Positions 1 to 10,124 of a DNA stretch of 64,000 nt are shown in pieces. The position numbers were made by a program, and so were the translations under genes. Source of the stretch: Deinococcus sp. Leaf326. Lineage in GTDB: Bacteria; Deinococcota; Deinococci; Deinococcales; Deinococcaceae. Every line of letters starts with the position of its first letter. The first letter of the stretch is position 1. The notes below the pieces were generated by a model. The model was not told the origin of the DNA. It saw only the letters and a program-made list of their open reading frames with translations, and made no database searches. The stretch lies in assembly GCF_001424185.1 (NCBI RefSeq), contig NZ_LMOM01000098.1:980-64979 (forward strand), given 5' to 3'.

Positions 1-1
1 C

Positions 2-685
2 GACCGGGTGCTGATGGGCCCCGAGCGGCGCTCGCTGGTGGTACGGGAAGCCGACCGCAAGGTCACGGCCTACCACGAGGTCGGCCACGCTCTCGCCGCC
101 CAACTGTTGCCGCATTCGGACAAGGCCCACAAACTCACGGTCGTGCCGCGCGGCCGCAGCCTCGGCTCGGCGCTGTACACCCCGGAAGACCGGATGCACC
201 ACACCCGCTCGGCGCTGCTCGACCGCATCTGCGTGGCGCTTGCGGGCCACGCCGCCGAGGAGATCGTGTACGGCGAGGTCACGACCGGCGCGGCGAACGA
301 CTTTCAGCAGGCCACGGGTATCGCGCGGCGCATGATCACCGAGTGGGGCATGTCAGGAGTCGGGCAGCTCGCGCTGGCGCAGGACAACGGCAATTATCTG
401 GGCTTCGGGCCGCAGGCCGCGCCCTACAGCGACCACACCGCCGCGCAGATCGACGCCGAGCTCGGCCGCATCCTGAACGGCGAATACGCGCGCGCCGTCG
501 CGCTGCTGGGCGAGCACGTGCACGTGCTTCACCGCCTCACCGACGCCCTGATCGCCCGCGAGAGCCTGAGCGGCGAGGACGTGCAACTGGCCCTGGCCGG
601 CGGGCTGCTCGACAAGCCGAGCACCCCCGACCGCGAGGACGACGATCCACCCGCGCCGGTGGGCCTGCAACCCACCCCGGCCTAG
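2..685 (+). CDS. ftsH: ATP-dependent zinc metalloprotease FtsH, C-terminal part (5' truncated by window)
   Basis: The reading frame is open from base 2, so the gene begins outside the window. What remains is the M41 peptidase domain: the HEVGH zinc motif lies about 23 residues after the first methionine, and the third zinc-ligand segment GAANDFQQAT comes about 75 residues later. FtsH is a membrane-anchored AAA+ hexamer that degrades misfolded membrane proteins and some regulators. The AAA and membrane domains must lie upstream. The last 30 residues or so are Pro/Asp-rich and probably disordered. There is no terminator-like hairpin with a T-run before the next gene. Confidence 0.95.
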   Translation, partial: DRVLMGPERRSLVVREADRKVTAYHEVGHALAAQLLPHSDKAHKLTVVPRGRSLGSALYTPEDRMHHTRSALLDRICVALAGHAAEEIVYGEVTTGAANDFQQATGIARRMITEWGMSGVGQLALAQDNGNYLGFGPQAAPYSDHTAAQIDAELGRILNGEYARAVALLGEHVHVLHRLTDALIARESLSGEDVQLALAGGLLDKPSTPDREDDDPPAPVGLQPTPA

Positions 686-763
686 GCCGGCTGGCCCCCA
701 CCTTCCAACTTCTGCTCAAGGCCGCTCCCACCCGCGCCGGACCCTGCCTCCCTACCCTGAGGC

Positions 764-2440
764 ATGGTCCGGTTCCTGCAGGTGGTGACGACTCTGGCGC
801 TTCTCGCGGCAGGGGGGTCGTCCGGGCAGGACGCCGCGCCCCTCCCCAGTGCGTTGCCCCGCCCCCTCACGTTGAACGTCGCGCCGACCCCCGCCGCCGC
901 CTTTCCGGTCCCCGACCTGCGGGTCCGGGTTCACGGGGGTGCGCTGCTGGGCCGCGCCCTGGACGGCGGGATCCGGGTCTGGCAGGGCGTTCCCTACGCG
1001 GCTCCCCCGACCGGCGAGCGGCGCTGGCAGCCCCCGCAGCCGCCCGCGCCCTGGACGGGCCTGCGCGCCGCGACCGCACTGGGCGACGTGTGCCCGCAGC
1101 CCCTGTCGCAGATGCCCGGCGACGGCCGCAGTGGCGTGCGTGGCGCCGAGGACTGCCTGTTTCTCAACGTCTACGCGCCGCCCCTGCCCACCGCCGGACG
1201 GGCGACTCGCACGCCAGTCATGGTCTGGCTTCACGGTGGGTCGTTCCGCAGCGGTGCGGGCAGTGACTACGCGGCCGAAGTCCTCGCCCGCGAGCAGGGC
1301 GTGACCGTCGTGACCCTCAACTACCGCCTGGGAGCCCTGGGGTTCCTGGCGGCCCCGGCCCTGGCGGACGGAACGGGCGGCAGCGGCAACTACGGCCTGA
1401 TGGACCAGCAGGAGGCCCTGCGCTGGGTACGCCGCAACATTGCCGCCTTCGGGGGCGACCCGCGCAACGTCACGGTGTTCGGCGAGTCGGCCGGGGCCAT
1501 GAGCATCTGTGCGCAGCTCGCCTCACCTCTGTCGCGCGGGCTGTTCGACCGCGCAATTCTCCAGAGCGGGCCATGTACGCCGCAGGGCATCACCACCCCC
1601 CTGAGCAGCGCGCTGACCACCGGCAGTGCCTACGCCCGTGCGCTGGGCTGCGCGCCGCAGGACGCCGCCTGCCTGCGCGCCGTGCCGGCTGCCCGGTTGC
1701 TGGACGTGCCCGTGCCCGGCAGCCGGGTGCCCGGCGCGGTCGAGCTGGGCATCGTATCGGGGGACCGCGCGCTGCCCCGGCCCCCCGCCGAGGTGTTCGC
1801 GGCGGGCGCGGGCCTGCGGGTACCGGTGCTGCTGGGCACCAACCGGGACGAGGGCACGCTGTTCGTGGCCCCAGTAGCGGGCGCCGGACAGGACCTGCCG
1901 CTGTGGCAGTTCTGGGCCGTGGTGGCGCTGCTTGAGCGCTGGGACGCGCCGCGCGCCCTCGCCAGCTACCCGGCGGCCGGCGGCACGGTGGGGAACGCGG
2001 CCGCCGCCCTGGTCACCGACAGCATCTTCGCCTGCCCGACCAGCGACCTCGCCGCCGACCTCGCGCGGACAGGGCCGGTGTATACCTACGAGTTCCGCGA
2101 TCCCGCGCCTCCGCTGGAGCTGTCTCCGACCGCCAGCGTGCCGCGTTACGGCGCCTCGCACGCCTCGGAGCTCGTCAGCGTGTTCGGCACGCGCCTCGCC
2201 GGGTTGGCCGATCCCGCGCAGTTCACCGCCCCGCAGGCCGAACTCGCCCGCACCCTGCGGACCTACTGGGCCAACTTCGCGCGCCGGGGCGATCCCAACG
2301 GACCGGGGCTGGCCCCCTGGGCCCCCTACGACGCCGATACGGGCCGGGTAATGGGCCTTGCCCCCGGGGCCACCGCCGAGTTCACAGGGTTTCGTCAGGA
2401 CCACCGCTGCGGCCTGTGGGACCGCCTCGCCGTCCGCTGA
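764..2440 (+). CDS. Secreted type B carboxylesterase
   Basis: This 558-residue protein has the alpha/beta-hydrolase fold of the carboxylesterase/para-nitrobenzyl esterase family, which cleaves carboxylic esters. The nucleophile elbow is GESAGA with Ser about 242. The acid is Glu about 363 in NRDEG, and the base is His about 466 in GASHASE. The oxyanion segment LHGGSF and the early motif VPYAAPPTGERRW are typical. The hydrophobic N-terminus followed by a Gly/Ala-rich stretch looks like a signal peptide, so the enzyme probably acts outside the cytoplasm. A -10 box (TACCCT, 753-758) ends 5 nt before the ATG, suggesting a leaderless transcript. The natural substrate cannot be inferred. Confidence 0.88.
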   Translation: MVRFLQVVTTLALLAAGGSSGQDAAPLPSALPRPLTLNVAPTPAAAFPVPDLRVRVHGGALLGRALDGGIRVWQGVPYAAPPTGERRWQPPQPPAPWTGLRAATALGDVCPQPLSQMPGDGRSGVRGAEDCLFLNVYAPPLPTAGRATRTPVMVWLHGGSFRSGAGSDYAAEVLAREQGVTVVTLNYRLGALGFLAAPALADGTGGSGNYGLMDQQEALRWVRRNIAAFGGDPRNVTVFGESAGAMSICAQLASPLSRGLFDRAILQSGPCTPQGITTPLSSALTTGSAYARALGCAPQDAACLRAVPAARLLDVPVPGSRVPGAVELGIVSGDRALPRPPAEVFAAGAGLRVPVLLGTNRDEGTLFVAPVAGAGQDLPLWQFWAVVALLERWDAPRALASYPAAGGTVGNAAAALVTDSIFACPTSDLAADLARTGPVYTYEFRDPAPPLELSPTASVPRYGASHASELVSVFGTRLAGLADPAQFTAPQAELARTLRTYWANFARRGDPNGPGLAPWAPYDADTGRVMGLAPGATAEFTGFRQDHRCGLWDRLAVR

Positions 2441-2561
2441 GCGCAGACGCACACGGCGCGGCGGGTTCTTGGTGGCTCCTCTCCCCTGCCGGCTCAGGTT
2501 TTCCTCAAGGCGTGCGGACGCCGGCCGGGCCAGCGCCTCATGGCCTTACGGGGCGCGCCCG

Positions 2562-2606
2562 TATAGTGGGAGGGCCTCTTTTCGCCCCGCCCCCGCCCCC
2601 AAGGAG
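2562..2606 (+). promoter_or_regulatory. Promoter -10 and ribosome-binding site of cdaA
   Basis: A -10 hexamer TATAGT lies at 2562-2567. A strong Shine-Dalgarno AAGGAG at 2601-2606 stands 10 nt before a TTG codon at 2617. The Shine-Dalgarno sequence decides the TTG start, because no ATG or GTG is usable in that frame at the right place. The -35 region is weak. Confidence 0.6.
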
Positions 2607-2616
2607 TCTGCCCCCG

Positions 2617-3410
<794 letters not shown>

Positions 3411-3414
<4 letters not shown>

Positions 3415-4385
3415 GCGGCCCCGGCCACCTGCCCGAGAAGGTGCGGCGCTGGCTGCGCCCGGCCTACGTCTGGCGCCGCCTGACCCACAACCTGCTGCCC
3501 AAACTCACGGCGCTGGTGGTCGCCTCGGTGCTGTGGTACGTGACGACCGGCGACCGGCGAGCCAACGTCGAGCAGGGTTTCGACGTGCCGGTGACGGTGC
3601 GCGACACCACTGGGGGCGACGAGCGCCGCGCCGTCGCCTCACTCAATCCGGACACCGTCCGCGTGACGCTCTCGGGCCGCCCGGAGCGCCTGAGCGAGCT
3701 GCGCGGCGCGAACATCGAGGCGGTCGTGGACGTAACCGGCGTCCCCGAGGGCGGCTTCAACCGCCCCGTGACGGTCACGGTGCCGGCCGACACCACCCTG
3801 ACCCGCCGCAGCCCCGAGCGGGTGCAGGGCTCGGTCGAGACGCAGCTCGCGCGCACGGTCACGGTCACGGCGAGTGTCACGGCCCCCCAGGACAGCAGCC
3901 TGCCGCGCTACTCGACCTCGCCGGCCGACGTGACCCTGAGCGGCCCGAGCCGCGCCGTAGCCACCGTGACCCGGGTCGTGACCACCCCGACCGGGCTGCA
4001 ACCAGGCGAGTCCCGCGAGGTGCGGCTGCTGGCCCTCGACGAGCGTGGTCTGCCGGTCGAGAGCGTGCAGACCCGGCCCACCAGCGTCACGCTGCGCCGG
4101 CAGGACCGGGGCGAGGTTCCGCTCAAGACCCTGCGGGTTACGCTGGCCGGCCCGCCCACCGGGCTACGGGTCGCCTCGGCCACCCTGGAACCGGCCAATG
4201 TGCGGGTGGTGGCCTCGCCGGCCCTGCTTGCCCGGCTGCGCGAGGTCGTGGGCCGCGTGACCTACCGCCCCGGCACCTACAGCGTCCCTGTCCAACTCGA
4301 CCTTCCAGGCGGTGCCCAGGCGCTCGATACAGTCAACGTGCGGCTGGTCGTAGAAACGGCAGCGAGCAGTTCACCGTCAAACTGA
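3411..4385 (+). CDS. cdaR: YbbR-domain protein CdaR (regulator of CdaA)
   Basis: This 324-residue protein has one N-terminal membrane helix (about residues 32-48, LTALVVASVLWYVTTG) followed by several beta-rich YbbR repeats, recognisable by recurring VxV-T/S-G-P/R patterns. Proteins of this family sit outside the membrane and modulate the diadenylate cyclase encoded by the gene before them. The GTG start overlaps the cdaA stop by four bases, so translation is coupled. The last codons run into a lower-GC 120-bp stretch that separates this operon from yqeK. Confidence 0.88.
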
Positions 4386-4485
4386 CAGAAGCCTTCGTCC
4401 TACAGCTGTGGGATGAATGAGAATCTGTTCAAGGAGTTTTTCAACCAAACCGAGAGCTGTCCTCAGACCTAGAAAGACTGACCTT

Positions 4486-4501
4486 ATGGAATCAGTTCCA
4501 T
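4486..4501. repeat. Inverted repeat ATGGAA-tcag-TTCCAT upstream of yqeK
   Basis: Two perfect 6-base arms are separated by 4 bases inside a relatively AT-rich segment, about 35 bp before the -10 box of yqeK. It has the size and position of an operator for a dimeric regulator. No regulator can be named. Confidence 0.4.
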
Positions 4502-4536
4502 GACCAGTGCGGTCTGTGCAGGCTGGGGGGCGGCCT

Positions 4537-4542
4537 TATACT
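4537..4542 (+). promoter_or_regulatory. -10 box TATACT of the yqeK transcript
   Basis: A near-consensus -10 hexamer. The ATG of a short ORF follows after exactly 7 nt, where transcription is expected to start. The -35 region is not recognisable. Confidence 0.55.
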
Positions 4543-4549
4543 GACGATC

Positions 4550-4582
4550 ATGTGGTCCGGAAAGGCTTGTCACTCCGCATGA
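4550..4582 (+). CDS. Candidate leaderless mini-ORF (10 aa) coupled to yqeK
   Basis: ATG at 4550 lies 7 nt after TATACT and would encode MWSGKACHSA. Its TGA overlaps the ATG of yqeK in an ATGA (4579-4582). The arrangement predicts that ribosomes load on the 5'-terminal ATG and restart at yqeK. It could be coincidental. An alternative reading is a leaderless GTG start for yqeK itself at 4552, in the yqeK frame. Confidence 0.4.
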   Translation: MWSGKACHSA

Positions 4583-5241
4583 ACGTCGCGCTCCGGCTGC
4601 CTGCTGCCTGGCCCGCGCTGGGCGCCTGGGAAGCCCGTGTCCGGCTCATGGTCCGGCCCCGGCGCTTCGAGCACGTGCAGCGCGTCGCCACCCTGGCGCG
4701 GCAGATCGCCGTCGCCAACCACCTGAGCGCCCAGCAGATCGAGCAGGCCTACGCCGCCGGCATCCTGCACGACATCGCCCGCGACCTGCCCGACGCCGAG
4801 CTGCTGCGCCTCGCGCCGCCCGAATGCGACATCGACGCTCTGCATCCGCTGGCGCTGCACGGCCGCGCGGCCCGGACCCTCCTCGAACACTGGGGCTACC
4901 GCGACGCGGTGGTCTTGGAGGCCGTCGAGGACCATACGACCGGCCCACGCGGGGGCAACCCGGTGGCGGCGTGCGTCTATATCGCCGACGTCTCCGAACC
5001 GGGCCGGGGGGTGAATGACGATATCCGTGAGCTGGCGCTGCACGACCTGGGTGCAGCCCTGAACCGCGCGATCGTCTCGAAGGTCACCTACCTGCAGGGC
5101 CGGGGGATCACAGTGCACCCACGGACCATGACGGCCTACCAGGCGCTGGAGCCGGGAAGCAGCGCGGCGCCCACGTCCGTCGAGAATGCCCAGACGGCGT
5201 CTGGTACGACCATCCGCTTTCCGGCGCCCTCCCGGTTCTGA
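4579..5241 (+). CDS. yqeK: HD-domain Ap4A hydrolase YqeK
   Basis: This 220-residue HD-domain protein belongs to the YqeK family of symmetrical bis(5'-nucleosyl)-tetraphosphatases. The metal-binding pattern is present: RFEHVQRV, then AGILHDIARDLP, LHGRAAR, EDHTTG and YIADVSEPGR. The family splits Ap4A to two ADP using a di-iron site. Starting at ATG 4579 gives a good family length. An in-frame GTG at 4552 would add nine residues. It is followed by an LCP gene and rsfS; yqeK-rsfS adjacency is common in bacteria, which supports the call. Confidence 0.87.
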   Translation: MNVALRLPAAWPALGAWEARVRLMVRPRRFEHVQRVATLARQIAVANHLSAQQIEQAYAAGILHDIARDLPDAELLRLAPPECDIDALHPLALHGRAARTLLEHWGYRDAVVLEAVEDHTTGPRGGNPVAACVYIADVSEPGRGVNDDIRELALHDLGAALNRAIVSKVTYLQGRGITVHPRTMTAYQALEPGSSAAPTSVENAQTASGTTIRFPAPSRF

Positions 5242-5322
5242 GGTTGCGGACGCCGCTCACCGCTTCTCGGGAAGCCCGGCGACGTTTGCCCCGGTTCCCC
5301 TGCGCTAAGGTGCCAGACCACG

Positions 5323-6654
5323 TTGACCCACTCTGATCCCCTGCCCCCCACCCCCCGCGCTGCTGCGCGCCGCGCCAACTCGCTGCTGCGCGCGGCGCAG
5401 GCGTTCGGGCTGAGCCTGTCGGCCCTGACCCTGGGCGGCTTCGCGCTGCTGGGCGCGCCCGGCACGGCGGCGCCCGTCACCACGTTGCCGGGCCAGGCGC
5501 CGCAGTTCACGGTCCTGCTTGCCGGACGCGACGTGATCTACTGCTACTACCGCCAGCCGTGCAGGAACCAGGATCAGCGCACCGGCCTGGTCCAGACCCC
5601 CAACACCGACACCCTGATGCTCGTCAAGGTGAGCGGAGACCGGGTGGACGTCCTGAACATTCCGCGCGATACGACGGTCGGCGAGTTCAGCTGGCGCCAG
5701 TCGGCCGCCGCCCAGAAGGTGAACAGCAAATACTGGTCTGGCGGCCCCGAGGCCCTGACCCGCGCGGTCGAGGAGATCACCGGGGAGCGGGTGGATTCCT
5801 ACGTCGTCGTGCGGACCGACTATGTGGCGCGGGTCATCGACGCGCTCGGGGGTCTGGACGTGACGGTGCCCGAGCCGGGTATCGAGTGGGTGGATCAGGC
5901 GGCGGGCGTGAATCTCAAGCTCACGCCGGGCAACCACCACCTCGGAGGCGACCAAGCGGTGCTATTCCTGCGGGTACGCAAGGGCTTCGGGGACGACTAC
6001 GGCCGCATCGACCATCAGAAGCAGGCCCTGACCCAGCTCGCCGCCCGCCTCAAGTCGCCCCAGGGCCTCGTCGCGCTGCCGACCATCCTGGGCGGGGTGG
6101 GCAACGGCGTCGAGACCAACGTGGACCCGAACCTGCTGCCCTCGCTGCTGCCGCACCTGTCGGCCATGCGGCTGCGCTTCGCCACGCTGCCCACCGACAC
6201 CATCCGGGGCAGCTTCAATCTCGCGCCCGACCGCGAGCGGCTGGCCCAGGTGTGGGGCGCGGCTCCAGTCCGTACCGGGCAGGACGTGGCGGGCACGGCC
6301 CGTCCGGCGCCCGTCCGGGTTACTATTCAGGATGCCAGCGGCGCCGACCTCGGCGAAGCACTGGCCCGCGCCCTGAAGGTGCTGGGCTACGCACAGGTGC
6401 AGGTGCAGCGTGCGCCGGCCAGCAGCGTGAGCAGTCAGGTGTTTACCCAGCAGGACGTGGGGGCCGCCGAGACCCTCGCCGACCTGCTGGGCCTGCCGCG
6501 TCTCCAGGGCGAGCGCTTTCCCGTCGCGCCCGGCGAAGTGGGCATCTTGCTGGGCGCCGACGCCGCGCAGCAGCTCGCCGGTCTGCGTGCCTATCAGACC
6601 CCAACCACCCCGACCCCCGTCCCCATCCAGACCCCCACGCCGGAGACCCCATGA
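5323..6654 (+). CDS. LytR-CpsA-Psr (LCP) family cell-wall protein with LytR_C domain
   Basis: This 443-residue protein has an N-terminal hydrophobic helix (about residues 27-46) and the LCP catalytic domain. That domain shows LLAGRD, NIPRDT and a late Arg/Asp segment (VRKGFGDDYGRIDHQKQAL). A LytR_C-type domain (residues about 325-420) and a Thr/Pro tail follow. LCP enzymes transfer undecaprenyl-linked glycopolymers onto peptidoglycan outside the membrane. The best in-frame start is TTG 5323, because no ATG or GTG precedes the hydrophobic helix. Its stop overlaps rsfS (ATGA). Placement between yqeK and rsfS suggests one operon. Confidence 0.88.
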   Translation: MTHSDPLPPTPRAAARRANSLLRAAQAFGLSLSALTLGGFALLGAPGTAAPVTTLPGQAPQFTVLLAGRDVIYCYYRQPCRNQDQRTGLVQTPNTDTLMLVKVSGDRVDVLNIPRDTTVGEFSWRQSAAAQKVNSKYWSGGPEALTRAVEEITGERVDSYVVVRTDYVARVIDALGGLDVTVPEPGIEWVDQAAGVNLKLTPGNHHLGGDQAVLFLRVRKGFGDDYGRIDHQKQALTQLAARLKSPQGLVALPTILGGVGNGVETNVDPNLLPSLLPHLSAMRLRFATLPTDTIRGSFNLAPDRERLAQVWGAAPVRTGQDVAGTARPAPVRVTIQDASGADLGEALARALKVLGYAQVQVQRAPASSVSSQVFTQQDVGAAETLADLLGLPRLQGERFPVAPGEVGILLGADAAQQLAGLRAYQTPTTPTPVPIQTPTPETP

Positions 6655-7022
6655 CCACAGATTCCCAGACCCGACAGCAACTGCGCGCCATTGTGGACGC
6701 CGCGCGCGAGCGCCGCGCCGAAGACGTGACCGTCCTCGACCTGACGGGCGTAAGCAGCACCCTCGACTACTTCATCATCTGCACCGCCACGGCCGGACTA
6801 CAGCTCAGCGCCGTGCAGGAAAACGTCCGCCAGAAGGCGCAGGAGGCCGGTCTGCCGCGCCCCAGCGTCGAAGGCCCCAGCGAACGCTGGCTGCTGATGG
6901 CCTTCGGCGGCAGCATCGTCGTGCACATCATGACCAAGGATGCCCGCGAGTACTACGACCTCGAAGGCCTGTGGAGCGACGCCGGGCGCATTGAGTTCCC
7001 TGAAGCGCCACGCGCAGAGTAA
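6651..7022 (+). CDS. rsfS: Ribosomal silencing factor RsfS
   Basis: This 123-residue protein binds ribosomal protein uL14 and blocks joining of the subunits. The family core is clear: VLDLTGVSSTLDYFIICTA, then GPSERWLLMAFGGSIVVHIM and the REYYDLEGLWSDA segment near the C-terminus. ATG overlaps the LCP stop by four bases. It is the last gene of the yqeK-LCP-rsfS operon, as shown by a strong terminator 17 bp downstream. Confidence 0.96.
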   Translation: MTTDSQTRQQLRAIVDAARERRAEDVTVLDLTGVSSTLDYFIICTATAGLQLSAVQENVRQKAQEAGLPRPSVEGPSERWLLMAFGGSIVVHIMTKDAREYYDLEGLWSDAGRIEFPEAPRAE

Positions 7023-7038
7023 GACTCGGCGTAACCGC

Positions 7039-7086
7039 GGAGGTGGCGGGCGTTCCCTGACGGGGAGCGGCTCGCCACCTCCTTTT
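7039..7086 (+). terminator. Rho-independent terminator after rsfS
   Basis: The stem GGAGGTGGCG (7039-7048) pairs perfectly with CGCCACCTCC (7073-7082) and is followed by TTTT. Confidence 0.85.
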
Positions 7087-7117
7087 GGTAGCGGGCGCGC
7101 AAAGGTGGCGCGGGGGG

Positions 7118-7148
7118 CTGACACCCGGCTGACAGCGCGGGTCAGAAT
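7118..7148 (+). promoter_or_regulatory. Pho-box-like repeat and -10 box of the response-regulator gene
   Basis: Two CTGACA units start at 7118 and 7129, an 11-bp period, and are followed by CAGAAT (7143-7148) as -10. The ATG at 7156 lies 7 nt after this box, so the transcript is probably leaderless. The 11-bp spacing is that of PhoB-type direct repeats, suggesting autoregulation. Confidence 0.5.
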
Positions 7149-7155
7149 GAGGGCA

Positions 7156-8864
<1,709 letters not shown>

Positions 8865-8890
8865 GCTATCTCCTCTACCCCCACCGCGTC

Positions 8891-8934
8891 CTGACCGCAG
8901 CCTGACCATTCCCTGACCTGCCGAGTGCTACGGT
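8891..8934 (+). promoter_or_regulatory. Triple Pho-box-like repeat and -10 box of phoU
   Basis: CTGACC occurs at 8891, 8902 and 8913, exactly 11 bp apart. Ten bp after the last unit comes TACGGT (8929-8934) as -10, preceded by TG as in extended -10 promoters. There is no -35 hexamer of its own. The layout is that of PhoB-activated promoters, where repeats replace the -35 box. Confidence 0.6.
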
Positions 8935-8951
8935 GCCCCGAGGTTACAAGC

Positions 8952-9593
8952 ATGCGTGAGACCCTGGAAAATGACCTGAGAGCCGTCCTGAACGGCGCCC
9001 TGAATATGCTCGGCACCGTCGAGCAGATGCTGCCGGTGGCGGCCGACGTGCTGCTGCGCGAACAGGCCGACCGCCTGGACGAGATCCGCTCGCTTGACCG
9101 CGAGGTCGACGCCCAGGAAGCCGCGCTGGAGGCCGAGTGCCTGCGCATCATCGCGCTGCACCAGCCGGTGGCGCGCGACCTGCGGCTCGTGGCCCTGATT
9201 CTCAAGAGCCTGTCGGACATCGAGCGCATGGGCGACTACGCCGTGCATGTGGCCGAGGACGGCGCCGAGCTGGCCCAGGCCCCGGCCCTCAAGCGTTACG
9301 TCAACTTGGGGCGGATGCTCGAACGCCTGGGCGAGATGAGCCAGAACCTGCGCACGGCCCTGGCCGACCGCGACGTGACCCGCGCCGAGCAGACCACCGT
9401 GATGGACGACGAGGTCGACGAGCTGTACGAGCAGATCCAGCGTGAACTCGTGACCTACATGCTCGAGGACCCGCGCAACATCTCCAAGGCGCTGACGCTG
9501 ATGCGGGTGGGCCGCAGCCTGGAGCGCATCGGCGACCACATGGAAAACGTCTCCGAGCGCGTGCGCTACTGGGTCACGGGCGCGCGCGACTGA
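8952..9593 (+). CDS. phoU: Phosphate signalling protein PhoU
   Basis: This 213-residue all-helical protein contains two PhoU three-helix repeats. Each carries an acidic metal-binding face: DEIRSLDREVDAQE and the later MDDEVDELYEQI. Each is followed by the conserved RDLRLVALILKSLSDIERMGD or SLERIGDHMENVSER segment. PhoU links the Pst phosphate transporter to the PhoR/PhoB pair and represses the regulon when phosphate is plentiful. A GAGG element 8 nt before the ATG can serve as the ribosome-binding site. No pst genes are in the window. Confidence 0.95.
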   Translation: MRETLENDLRAVLNGALNMLGTVEQMLPVAADVLLREQADRLDEIRSLDREVDAQEAALEAECLRIIALHQPVARDLRLVALILKSLSDIERMGDYAVHVAEDGAELAQAPALKRYVNLGRMLERLGEMSQNLRTALADRDVTRAEQTTVMDDEVDELYEQIQRELVTYMLEDPRNISKALTLMRVGRSLERIGDHMENVSERVRYWVTGARD

Positions 9594-9622
9594 GCGCGGC
9601 GGGCCGGCTCTGGGCTGGTCCC

Positions 9623-9654
9623 CTGACCCTTCCCTGGACCCTGCGGGCTATCCT
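9623..9654 (+). promoter_or_regulatory. Pho-box-like pair and -10 box of the peroxiredoxin gene
   Basis: CTGACC (9623) and CTGGAC (9634) are 11 bp apart, and TATCCT (9649-9654) follows after 9 bp. The gene start at 9661 is 6 nt after the -10 box. This is the same geometry as at phoU but with only two units, the second imperfect. Confidence 0.4.
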
Positions 9655-9660
9655 GGCGTC

Positions 9661-10116
9661 ATGAACCTCGTCGGTCAACTGGCCCCCGACTTCACCCTGC
9701 CCGCCTCGACGGGGCAGACCATCACCCTGAGCAGCTACCGGGGGCACAGCGCGGTCGTGCTGGTGTTCTATCCGCTCGATTTCAGTCCGGTGTGCAGCAT
9801 GCAGCTTCCCGAGTATTCGGGGCGCCAGGACGACTTCGCCGAGGCGGGGGCGACGGTGCTGGGCATCAACCGTGACAGCGTTCACGCGCACAAGGCCTGG
9901 GCCGCCGAGTACGGCATCGACGTGCCGCTGCTGGCCGACATGCGCCTGGACGTGGCGCGGCTCTACGGGGTCGCCATCGACGACCGCGGGATCAGTGGGC
10001 GCGCCGTATTCCTGATCGACAAGGGCGGCGTCGTCCGCTACGAACACGTCGAGGAGAAGACCAGCGACTACACCGTGCGCCCCGAAGCGGTCCTGGCACA
10101 GCTGCGGGCGCTGTAG
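9661..10116 (+). CDS. 1-Cys peroxiredoxin (AhpC/TSA, BCP-like)
   Basis: This 151-residue thioredoxin-fold peroxidase reduces peroxides through peroxidatic Cys45 (FYPLDFSPVCSMQLPEY). It is the only cysteine in the protein, so the resolving thiol must come from another molecule, as in AhpE or 1-Cys BCP types. The motif has SPVC in place of the common TxxC. The start is ATG 9661, directly after a -10 box, so it is probably leaderless. The convergent MFS gene ends 8 bp downstream. Confidence 0.9.
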   Translation: MNLVGQLAPDFTLPASTGQTITLSSYRGHSAVVLVFYPLDFSPVCSMQLPEYSGRQDDFAEAGATVLGINRDSVHAHKAWAAEYGIDVPLLADMRLDVARLYGVAIDDRGISGRAVFLIDKGGVVRYEHVEEKTSDYTVRPEAVLAQLRAL

Positions 10117-10124
10117 GGTTCCTC

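Noticed and set aside
4486..4501. Radiation/desiccation response motif (RDRM) upstream of yqeK
   Set aside because: The palindrome begins like the RDRM (TTATG...), but the spacing and core (ATGGAA-tcag-TTCCAT) do not match the 17-bp consensus as I know it. yqeK is not a known member of that regulon.
5559..7022. Plus-strand open frame of 487 codons covering the LCP gene and ending with RsfS
   Set aside because: Its last part is simply RsfS read in its own frame. The first ~360 codons are an Arg/Pro/Gly-rich shadow of the LCP gene, as expected from GC-rich third positions.
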